Source: Cyrtodaria siliqua
Lineage: Eukaryota; Mollusca; Bivalvia; Adapedonta; Hiatellidae
DNA length: 64,000 bases
Assembly (NCBI GenBank): GCA_037043455.1
Contig: JAWPHD010008234.1
Location: 53,714 to 117,713 of the forward strand
Direction of reading: 5' to 3'
Shown here one piece after another: positions 45,692 to 55,379 of the stretch. The notes beneath the pieces are model-generated. The model was given only the letters and a program-made list of their open reading frames with translations. It was not told the DNA's origin and did no database searches. Position 1 is the first letter of the stretch. Each line of letters starts with the position of its first letter. A program made the translations under genes and the position numbers.

Positions 45692-46112
45692 TTAAAGGTC
45701 ACACGACGTGTCAAAGTGTGTTTGTGTATTTCCAGAGACGGCAGTCGCGAGCAGTTTTAGAAAGGGCACTGCGGGGCGGCATGTAATTAATGCGTGGCGG
45801 TATGTAAAGACTGCATTCATATAACAAGGCTATATTTAACCTTTTTTTAGGTGCATATCTGGATATAGTGCATTCCACATTGCTGTTATTTCGGTGTTTC
45901 TTCAGTTACAGTGCACAAAGTAATCATTTTTTCGGAAACATTCATTTGATAATACTGTCAGAAGTCAAGCAATAAAAAGACCAGTAAAACCAACTGGAAT
46001 TTATTCCAAGAAAGATTAATGCAGCTTGAAATTTAGTGGAAAGTTTTCTTTTTAAGATTATCCATATACATATAAAAATAATGTTAAATGACAAGATAAA
46101 TAACTGCATAAC

Positions 46113-46795
46113 CAGGGGCGGATCCAGGATTTCAGCTTAGGGGGGGGCGTAAGATTTTGGTCAATTTTCGGGTCCGTCTCTAGCCTCATAAAACGGTTGC
46201 GGTAGTGCATTGATACAGTAAAAAAGTCCGTTTTCAAATAAAATGATTTAACAATGTGTTAATTAAACCACTCATTAGCCACTATGCGGCGAGCGAGCGA
46301 AGCGAGCGATAAAAAAAAAAAAAAAAAAATTATACTGAGGGTGTGCATCTAAATTGTTTGATATTTTATCTACAGTAACATGGAAATACATGTATGAATA
46401 AAAAAGTCCGTTTTCAAATAAAAGGATTTAACAATGTGTTAATTAAACCACTCATTATTAGCCATTATGCGTCGAGCAAGCGAAGCGAGCAAGAACATTA
46501 TTTATACTGAGGGCGTGCATCTAAATTGTTTGATATTTTATCTACAGTAACATGGACATACATGTATGAATAAAAACGTCCGTTTTCAAATAAAAGTATT
46601 TAACAATGTGTTAATTAAACAACTCATTAGCCATTATGCGTTGAGCGAGCGAAGCGAGCGAGAACATTTTTTATACTGAGGGCGTGCAACGAAATTGTTT
46701 GATATTTTATCTACAGTCACATGGACATATATGTATGAGCCAGAATTTTTAGGGGGGCGCGCGCCGGGTGCGCCCCCCCACTGGATCCGCTAGTG
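46113..46795. mobile_element. CAGGGGCGG...CGCTAGTG element, 5-bp duplication, three core units
   Basis: ATAAC lies on both sides (46108-46112, 46796-46800). The ends CAGGGGCGGATCCAGGATT and CACTGGATCCGCTAGTG share inverted GGATCC-centred sequence. Inside are three ~180-bp units ('AAAGTCCGTTTTCAAATAAA', 'GAGCGAGCGAAGCGAGCGA', 'TTTGATATTTTATCTACAGT'). Confidence 0.8.
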
Positions 46796-47191
46796 ATAAC
46801 TGCTTGTCATAAAAACCTACCCATAAACATGGAAGACAAGTTATGTATCAAGATTCAATACTTAAAAAAAATAAAAATAATGGTTCAGCAGTTTTATCGA
46901 TCTCAAACGGTTTGCGAATAATTCAACAGCATAAACATGGAGTTAATGGTTGGTTTTTATTGACTGTCAGTATACATGTAAGAGCACTTATACACTTATG
47001 CATACAGATACACTTACAGGGAACGTAGCGACACAGCCTATGAAAACTTGGAGAAAGGTGGAAGAATTATCAAAATCAGATGATAAACATGCAAGATATG
47101 ACCATTAAACAGATATAGGAGCCGCCATTTTGAGGATTATGACTTCATGGTTGGTTAGTTTCTTTTCTCAAATCTTTTTTAATCTTTACAG

Positions 47192-47502
47192 ATAGCATGC
47201 CAGGGGCCAATACCACTAGGGACGATACAGCAGTTTGTTTTTAGTCCCCACAACCTACTATACAATGGAACTAGGACAAGACGCTAGTGAAGGGACACGT
47301 ATAAATATAGCCACCTATGTATTCCTGGACTTTGAAAGCACAGGCCTACTTGATCAACGTGCCCGAATCACAGAGCTATGCCTGATAGCTGTGAACCGTA
47401 TTGACATGTTAGAAGCAGGCGTGTTTCCCAGGGTGACGAATAAGCTAACTTTGTGTCTGGATCCACGGAAACCTATTTCTGGTTCAGCTAGTTATATAAC
47501 AG
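47192..47502 (+). CDS. TREX-like exon 1 (5'UTR plus 79 codons)
   Basis: Acceptor AATCTTTACAG|ATAGC begins the exon, so an upstream noncoding exon is expected. An ATG at 47197 opens a 15-codon upstream ORF ending TAG at 47242-47244, before the main ATG at 47265. The donor at 47503 (GTATGT) is the first of about 120 tandem copies. Confidence 0.85.
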
Positions 47503-50500
47503 GTATGTGGCATATATAACAGGTATAACAGGTATGTAGCATATATAACAAGTATGTAGCGTATATAACAAGTATATAGTGTATATAACAGGTATGTAGC
47601 ATATATAACAAATATGTAGTGTATATAACAAGTATGTAGCATATATAACGGGTATGTAGCGTATATAACAGGTATGTAGTGTATAAAACAAGTATGTAGC
47701 ATATATAACGGGTATGTAGCATATATAACGGGTATGTAGCGTATATAACAAGTATGTAGCGTATATAACGGGTATGTAGCATATATAACGGGTATGTAGC
47801 GTATATAACGGGTATGTAGCGTATATAACGGGTATGTAGCGTATATAACGGGTATGTAGCGTATATAACAAGTATGTAGCGTATATAACAGGTATGTAGC
47901 GTATATAACAAGTATGTAGCGTATATAACAGGTATGTAGCGTATATAACAGGTATGTAGCGTATTTAACAGGTATGTAGCGTATATAACAGGTATGTAGC
48001 GTATATAACAGGTATGTAGCGTATATAACAAGTATGTAGCGTATATAACGGGTATGTAGCGTATATAACGGGTATGTAGCGTATATAACGGGTATGTAGC
48101 GAATATAACGGGTATGTAGCGTATATAACGGGTATGTAGCGTATATAACAAGTATGTAGCGTATATATAACAGGTATGTAGCATATATAACGGGTATGTA
48201 GCATATATAACGGGTATGTAGCGTATATAACAAGTATGTAGCGTATATAACAAGTATGTAGCGTATATAACGGGTATGTAGCGTATATAACGGGTATGTA
48301 GCGTATATAACGGGTATGTAGCGTATATAACGGGTATGTAGCATATATAACGGGTATGTAGCATATATAACGGGTATGTAGCGTATATAACGGGTATGTA
48401 GCATATATAACGGGTATGTAGCTTATATAACAAGTATGTAGCGTATATAACAGGTATGTAGCGTATATAACAGGTATGTAGCGTATATAACAAGTATGTA
48501 GCGTATTTATCAGGTATGTAGCATATTTATCAGGTATATAGCATATATAACAGGTATGTAGCGTATAACAGGTATGTAGCGTATATAACGGGTATGTAGC
48601 GTATATAACAAGTATGTAGCGTATATAATGGGTATGTAGCGTATATAACGGGTATGTAGAGTATATACGGGTATGTAGCGTATATAACAAGTATGTAGCG
48701 TATATAACGGGTATGTAGCGTATATAACGGGTATGTAGCGTATATAACAAGTATGTAGCGTATATATAACAGGTATGTAGCATATATAACAGGTATGTAG
48801 CATATATAACGGATATGTAGCATATATAACGGGTATGTAGCGTATATAACGGGTATGTAGCGTATATAACAAGTATGTAGCGTATATAACAAGTATGTAG
48901 CATATGTAACGGGTATGTAGCGTATGTAACGGGTATGTAGCGTATATAACGGGTATGTAGCGTATATAACGGGTATGTAGCGTATATAACAAGTATGTAG
49001 CGTATATAACGGGTATGTAGCGTATATAACGGGTATGTAGCGTATATAACGGTTATGTAGCGTATATAACAATTATGTAGCGTATATAACAAGTATGTAG
49101 TGTATATAACAGATATATAGCGTATTTAATCATATTTAGCATATGTAACGGGTATGTAGCGTATGTAACGGGTATGTAGCGTATATAACGGGTATGTAGC
49201 GTATATAACGGGTATGTAGCGTATATAACGGGTATGTAGCGTATATAACGGGTATGTAGCGTATATAACAGGTATGAAGCGTATATAACAGGAATGTAGC
49301 ATATATAACAGGTATGTAGCGTATATAACAGGTATGTAGTGTATATATAACAGGTATGTAGTGTGTATAAAACAGGTATGTAGTGTGTATATAACAGGTA
49401 TGTAGCATATATAACAAGTATGTAGCGTATATAACAGGTATGTAGTGTATATATAACAGGTATGTAGTGTGTATATAACAGGTATGTAGTGTATATATAA
49501 CAGGTATGTAGCATATATAACAAGTATGTAGCGTATATAACAGGTATGTTGTGTATATATAACAGGTATGTAGTGTGTATATAACAGGTATGTAGTATGT
49601 ATATAACAGGTATGTAGCATATATAACAAGTATGTAGTGTATATAACAGGTATATAGCGTATTTAACAGGTATGCAGCATATATAACAGGTATGTAGCGT
49701 ATATAACAGGTATGTAGCGTATATAACAGGTATGAAGCGTATATAACAGAAATGTAGCATATATAACAGGTATGTAGCGTATATAACAGGTATGTAGTGT
49801 ATATATAACAGGTATGTAGTGTGTATATAACAGGTATGTAGCATATATAACAGGTATGTAGTGTATATAGTATGTAGCATATATAACAGGTATGTAGTGT
49901 ATATAACAGGTATTTATAGAGTATAAAAAATATATTGGTTTTTAGTTGCAGCATAGTATTGAGAGTTTACATCAGGTATTCCATGCTTATAAAATGTATT
50001 AAATGCTTACATCTTGCACTCAGTGTTTTAGATTATTTAATGCTAGTACGCAGCATGCTTTTGAAAGTTAGTTAATGCTTACAAAAAGGTAGGCAACAGC
50101 TATGTATTCTGTGCTTTATAACATTGCTTTATTGCTGATACATGTATGCATTATAACAGGTTTTAAGTTCTTACAACAGGTATTTCATAATATTATTTCA
50201 GTGCTTATCAGTGTTGCTATATATCTGGTGGATTATCAGTGTTGATATATCTGGTGGATTATCAGTGTTGCTATATATCTAGTGGATTATCAGGTGGATT
50301 ATCTGGTGGATTATCAGGTGGATTGGCGAAAATGTCTGGTTATCATCTCATCTTCATCCACGCTGTAGTTGCCGATTATGTAACATACAAACATGTTTAA
50401 CCGTAATATTTGCTTCATTAAGTCTAAAAATCCCATTTCTAATGCTGACAATATTACCATAAAGGCCTACCCGAAGGTATAACTTTTATTTTGATTTGTC

Positions 50501-52423
50501 TTTGGGTAACATTTTGCCGCACTATGTAGTACTGATTTGCTATTGTAACATGGAAGTAATATACTTGCAGGCTTGTACAATGACCATTTAGAACATCAGA
50601 AGCCTCTGAGTGCAGATACAGTTGCATTGGTGAACAGCTTCCTGAACCATCTCTCACATCCCGTCTGCTTGATGGCCCACAATGGCAATCGCTTTGATTT
50701 CCCTCTTCTTATGGCAGAACTAAAAAGAATTAACCAATCACTGGATAGTACAGTATTTTGTGCTGACACCTTAGAAGCATTTCGCTCATTGGATGGTTTG
50801 CCTTTGAGTTACACCCCATCATCCAATCAGAATACTCATAACAACAGGAATGGAGTTTCAACTAATCAAAATACTGTAAACAGTTTAGATTTTCCAATTG
50901 AAACAAAAACTCAAGGATGTACAACTCCTCCATTGAAGTTCTACAGTTCACCAAATCCACCAGTTATGAAAAGAAAGTCAACAATTCCAGATGTTCATGA
51001 TACTTCCATTAAAATACAGAAGCAAGAAATAAGTAAATTTGATGTTGAAATACCAATTGTGACTTCTCAAAAAAATGTTGAAGCTGAAAAGGTGAAGAAA
51101 AGACTAAGTTTTGAAGAAATTAAAGAAAATGATACAGGTGCTGATGGTCATACTACAGACCGAGAGGAACAGTCTGACCTTGAACTGGCCTTTTCTGATA
51201 GTTTAGAAGACAGTACATACTTGATTGCTTTAGAGATGGTTGAAAATGAATTTGTAAATGCTTCAAAAGAGGTTAACAAATGTGAGAAAAGTATTGAACA
51301 CAAACACAGTTGTAACTACAAGTCCTCAGATGAAAAACCAAACATAACAGCAATGGAACCAAACAGAGCAGCAATGGAATGCAATATCTCGACAACTAGG
51401 CCGGTCAACATCGATAATGGGCAAAATGATGCAATAAATTTGGCCTGTAGCAAAGTGGACACAGTCTACGACATTGACACAGTTACAAGCAATGTGGGCA
51501 CAGTTAATGACATGGACACAGTTACAAGCAATGTGGTCACAGTTAATGACATGGACACAGTTACAAGCAATGTGGTCACAGTTAATGACATGGACACAGT
51601 TACAAGCAAAGTGAACACAGTTACAAGCAAAGTGGACACAATTAATGACATGGACACAGTTACAAGCAAAGTGAACACTGTAACAAGCAAAGTGGACACA
51701 GTTAATGACATGGACACAGTTACAAGTAATGTAGACACAGTTAATGACATGAACACAGTTACAAGCAAAGTGGACACAATTAACAGCAAAGTCGACACAG
51801 ATGATAAACAAGTAACCACAGTTGACACTAAGGTGTGGACAGATAAAAGTAAAGTGGATATAGTTAATGCCAAGGTTGCAGCAGATAACATCAAGGTGGA
51901 CAAAGCTTATGGCACTTGTGTTTCAGCAGGTACAGGATATATGCTTAGAAGATCTCCGGTTAACACTGAAAACAGAAAAGACAATAAAATGTCTACTGAA
52001 AAGGAGCCAAGCACAACAGATGCACACACAGCACAAACGGACCTTATCAAGCAAACTGCACTTGTCAGTCATCAAAATATGTCAGAGATTTCTGCAAACC
52101 ACATTACTATTACCAGTTATACTGATAAATTGAGCTTAAATTCTAGTCAGCCATTGATAAAAAATCTGTATTCACCTTCTAAAACTGGAATTAACAATGA
52201 TGGAGCTGTCTTCACTCCACCATCAAATTCATCCCCATCTAAGCGCAAGTCCTACAAACTTGAAGAAATATATCTCCGTGTGTTTGGTGCTAAGCCGTCC
52301 CAGTCACATAAAGCTGAAGATGACTGCGTGGCCTTGGTTAAGGTGGCCAAGTGTACAACTGGATTCATGGAGTGGATTGATCAACACGCAGTTCTACTTT
52401 CCACTGTCCCTCCTGCATATTGA
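47265..52423 (+). CDS. TREX-like: TREX-like 3'-5' DNA exonuclease, two visible coding exons (47265-47502, 50571-52423)
   Basis: TREX enzymes are DEDDh 3'-5' exonucleases that degrade DNA; in vertebrates TREX1 limits cytosolic DNA sensing. Exon 1 starts at ATG 47265 (in-frame stop upstream at 47217; acceptor at 47190-47191) and ends ...SYIT(G) at an ACAG|GTATGT donor. Exon 2 opens at CTTGCAG|GC in matching phase, restoring the family's ITG motif. The 696-residue protein has ExoI VFLDFESTG (D22, E24), ExoII LMAHNGNRFDFPLL (D122) and ExoIII SHKAEDDCVALV (H659, D664), so all five catalytic residues are present. It ends ...STVPPAY with no C-terminal membrane anchor, unlike TREX1. Between ExoII and ExoIII lie about 537 residues (about 65 in human TREX1), mostly low-complexity, with 13-residue VNDMDTVTSNVDT repeats at about 381-490. 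Polyadenylation signal at 52601. Confidence 0.92.
47494..49915. repeat. 20-bp minisatellite carrying the TREX-like splice donor
   Basis: About 120 units of GTATGTAGCGTATATAACAG, with AACGG and AACAA variants. The unit combines the exon's last bases (ATATAACAG) with the intron's first (GTATGTGGCAT), so the array starts at the exon-intron border. Nearly every unit keeps GTATGT. Long minus-strand frames over it cycle a 20-residue peptide because 3 x 20 bp = 60 bp; these are not genes. Confidence 0.95.
50205..50325. repeat. Short intronic tandem repeat
   Basis: Repeats of 'ATCTGGTGGATTATCAGTGT' and 'GGTGGATTATC' upstream of the TREX-like exon 2. Confidence 0.75.
50571..52423 (+). CDS. TREX-like exon 2
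   Basis: Opens at 50571 after TATACTTGCAG. Encodes the ExoII motif near its start, the low-complexity insert, and ExoIII at its end, all in one 1853-nt exon with no intron in the insert. Stop TGA at 52421-52423. Confidence 0.92.
51472..51800 (+). repeat. 39-bp coding minisatellite in the TREX-like insert
   Basis: Units GTTAATGACATGGACACAGT plus TACAAGCAATGTGGACACA encode VNDMDTVTSNVDT; some carry an extra 21-bp GTTACAAGCAAAGTGAACAC A block. All lengths are multiples of three, so the frame is kept. Confidence 0.9.
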
Positions 52424-52600
52424 TAGCTGAACTTCCTTCCCCTTTACCTCTTGTGTGTAATACCAACCAAATAGTGTTTTTGTACATGGATATAACACAC
52501 TGTCAAAATCAATTCTAAAATGAACTGTACATTTTTTTCTTAGTGTTACTTTTACAGCGGCGATATTGGGGTTGACCTAAATTCTGACATAAAGAAGGTC

Positions 52601-52610
52601 AATAAATAAA
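52601..52610 (+). promoter_or_regulatory. Polyadenylation signal of the TREX-like gene
   Basis: AATAAATAAA, two overlapping AATAAA hexamers, 178 bp after the stop codon. Confidence 0.6.
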
Positions 52611-52619
52611 CCTGGCTTT

Positions 52620-53670
52620 GAAGAACTTTTTTTAAAATTTGATGGTATCTCGAGTTCGAGAATTATTAAATCTTGGGGTACATGTACCTTACACGGTTAT
52701 TGTCCCTGATTATGGAAAAATAAGGAAATTTCAACTTGTTGCTGCGATACATTTTAGATAGCTTCTGATTTTACCACATAAGATCTTGGATTAGTTAGAC
52801 AATGAGAAAATTCATTGCGTATGTTACAGAGTTATCACCCTTGATTTTGTTGAAATAAGAGTATCGGCTTGATATGCTACATGTATGCTTACAATAAGCA
52901 GTTTCCAATTTTCACCAAATTAGATTTGAAGATTTGTTTCAATAAGAAGTTGGACAAGTTCAACAAAAAAAATGAGCAAAATCAAGCCATGAATTATGGA
53001 GATACTGCCCTTGATTAAGTAGAAAGAAAAAAAAGGGGGACATTTTCATTTGATCTGAAGTTGTTATTTTTTTGATAGAGTCGCATACCATTTTCAAGGT
53101 TACTGGTGAAGGTGTCGGATGCAATTGTGTCTTATCCATAACTACTGAACAGCTCGATGTATGTTTGCATTTATGTATCACCAAAAGACAAACAGCGTTC
53201 TCCGTCGCGACAGTTGATGTTTGTATTTATTATATACCTATCAATAATATAAGCCTAGTACCAGTGCCTTCATTTTCCTACAATGGAATACAAAACCTTA
53301 TATCACCTCTAGAGGTTTTCTGAATCCGTATCATTATACTAGTAAAAACATTTTTCTGTATCACGCTGTATGGCTTCGACATGTCGACATTTGTCGTCAC
53401 TAGTCTACTATACGGTGCTATAATATTTTTTACGAGCATTCTTATGAAGGTATATAATGAAAGGACCATTACTAGGGTCGTGTTTTAGAAGTTCCATCAA
53501 CTCGTGGATATGCCATACATGTATCCCCAGGATCAGGCTCGAGGTTAGAGTCGGGTTAAAGCCTCTCGTGAGATCCTACAGATATGGAATGTCCACTCGA
53601 GGCCATACAAACTTCCAGATCACGTTACTCAAGTAATAATCCTATTGTATCATCAATAGACTGGGTGAGC
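52620..53670. other. No gene recognised
   Basis: Sequence downstream of the TREX-like gene with no supported exon or RNA on either strand. Confidence 0.5.
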
Positions 53671-53675
53671 GTTCT

Positions 53676-53737
53676 CTAGCCTGGTTCCCTGGCCTCCCAT
53701 GTGCAAAGCATTGTGAGAGACCAGGGAACCAGGCTAG
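53676..53737. repeat. 62-bp perfect hairpin
   Basis: CTAGCCTGGTTCCCTGG and CCAGGGAACCAGGCTAG are 17-bp perfect inverted arms around a 28-nt loop. Probably the shortest remnant of a TIR element or a mobile hairpin; no terminator function is implied in this eukaryotic setting. Confidence 0.8.
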
Positions 53738-54067
53738 GCATCCTCAGGCCTTTTTGCTATTATTTCATATTTTTAGATTTAAATTATATTTCTATACTAT
53801 TGTTAATTTGTTAATGACTTTTATTTATTATTGCATGTTTATACATTTTAAAAGAACTGTTTATTATACCTGTAAATCATACTTTAAACTCTGGCATTTT
53901 TGTCCATTTTAATGTTATAATTACTGTACAAATTGTGAATATATACATATACCTGTAACTGTAATAATAACATATATTTTTAAAAAACATAGATTGTAAG
54001 AATACTTGTTTTGTTGTCACATTCACAATCATTTTGAACTATGCATGCCTCTTGTCTGTGCTTTTAG

Positions 54068-54933
54068 TTGATAAGGGTGCCAAGGCAGTAGGTCTTTTGA
54101 AATGTATTTCATGCTAGAAGTTTGTGTACACAGCACACTTTCTGGCCGATGTGATGAAGCACCTGTCCAACCTTAGTCGGTCCTATCAGGCAGAAAATAT
54201 TGATTTCGCCTCAGTTTATCCACTGTTAAATCACACAGTTACAAAGATAGGTGATCTTAAGGAACATGTGAATGGTGAAAACATCATGGAATTTCTGACT
54301 GAGGTGCCAGAGGAACCTCTGTCAGATTTTGATTACAAAGGTCACATTGTAAAATACTCAGAAAAACAAAGAACTGAGGCTGTCAATGCATGTCAGCTGT
54401 TTTGTGGCAATGTGACTACAAACCTAAAAAGTAGGTTTGATCCAACAGGCGACAGTAAGGTGCTTACTAGCATAAGTAATGTTTTGGACCCAAGTGTCAT
54501 CAGCAGAGTTCATGAACACAAAGACTTGGTAAATGACCATTTGGAAACCATTTCCATGTTTGCATCTTCAATTGGTTTACTCAGTTTCAAAAACCAAGCT
54601 TTGGATTTTATGGAATTCATAAATTCCAATGAAACAGTCATGAAGCTCATGAACACTGCTACTGACATTTGCCCGTATCTGATGAAAAACAGGGAACTCT
54701 TCCCTGATGTAGCCAACATGGCTTTCAGATTCTCAACAGTCCCTGTATCTTCTGTGGAATGTGAAAGAGGGTTCAGTCGACATTATCTGATCAAAACTAA
54801 AACAAGAAACAGTTTGAATACAGGTACTGTTGAGAATCTGATGAGAATATCTCTAGAGAAGCCAGGCATACAGTTTGACTATGCTAGAGCTTTTCAGGAA
54901 TGGGTCAGTGTAAAGAAAAGGAGAATTATGTAG
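54068..54933 (+). pseudogene. hAT-family transposase-like C-terminal region (ZNF862/KIAA1586-like)
   Basis: Open from about 54124 to the TAG at 54933 (269 codons). The end, PVSSVECERGFSRHYLIKTK followed by TRNSLNTGTVENLMRISLE, is the hAT C-terminal dimerisation motif found in ZNF862-like proteins. Upstream in the same frame GAKAVGLLKCISC is followed by a TAG where an aromatic residue would be expected, so this copy is broken. A possible acceptor (GCTTTTAG) lies at 54067. No N-terminal BED/zinc finger or catalytic region is seen nearby. Confidence 0.75.
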
Positions 54934-55379
54934 ATAATGTACACCGACAGCTCATTGCAGACTGCCAGTTACATCAGCTAGCATAGACATAACAGGAGAT
55001 TCTACAGCATGTTAAAAATTGATAAATTTTAAAAACAATGACATAATTGAAATTATTGTAGATGTGTCAACTGGCATACACATAACAGACATTTTCATGC
55101 AGAGTGTGTATGTCAGTTGACTCACATACTGTACTTAGTAATAGTATTAGTATTATTATTGAATAAGAGTAAAATAAAAAAATAAATTAAAAAAGTATCT
55201 TCCTTTCTATTTGCCCTCAGTGTTGTGTGTTGTGTAGTATATTTCACATATTATGTCAGCATCCAGGTATACTATAGCATACTTCATAGTCATTTAAAAA
55301 AAAAATGACACAAAAACGGAACCACTCCCTACGCTGCGTTGACTTTGGCTATTATTTTTTTGTTAAAAATTATGTGTCT

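Noticed and set aside
47484..49954. Minus-strand ORFs of 127-375 residues rich in Y, T, I, H and P
   Set aside because: They cycle a 20-residue peptide because the 20-bp intronic repeat lacks stops in those frames; no start context, no domain, and the array is inside the TREX-like intron.
51326..51903. Minus-strand ORFs opposite the TREX-like repeat
   Set aside because: Shadows of the coding minisatellite on the plus strand.
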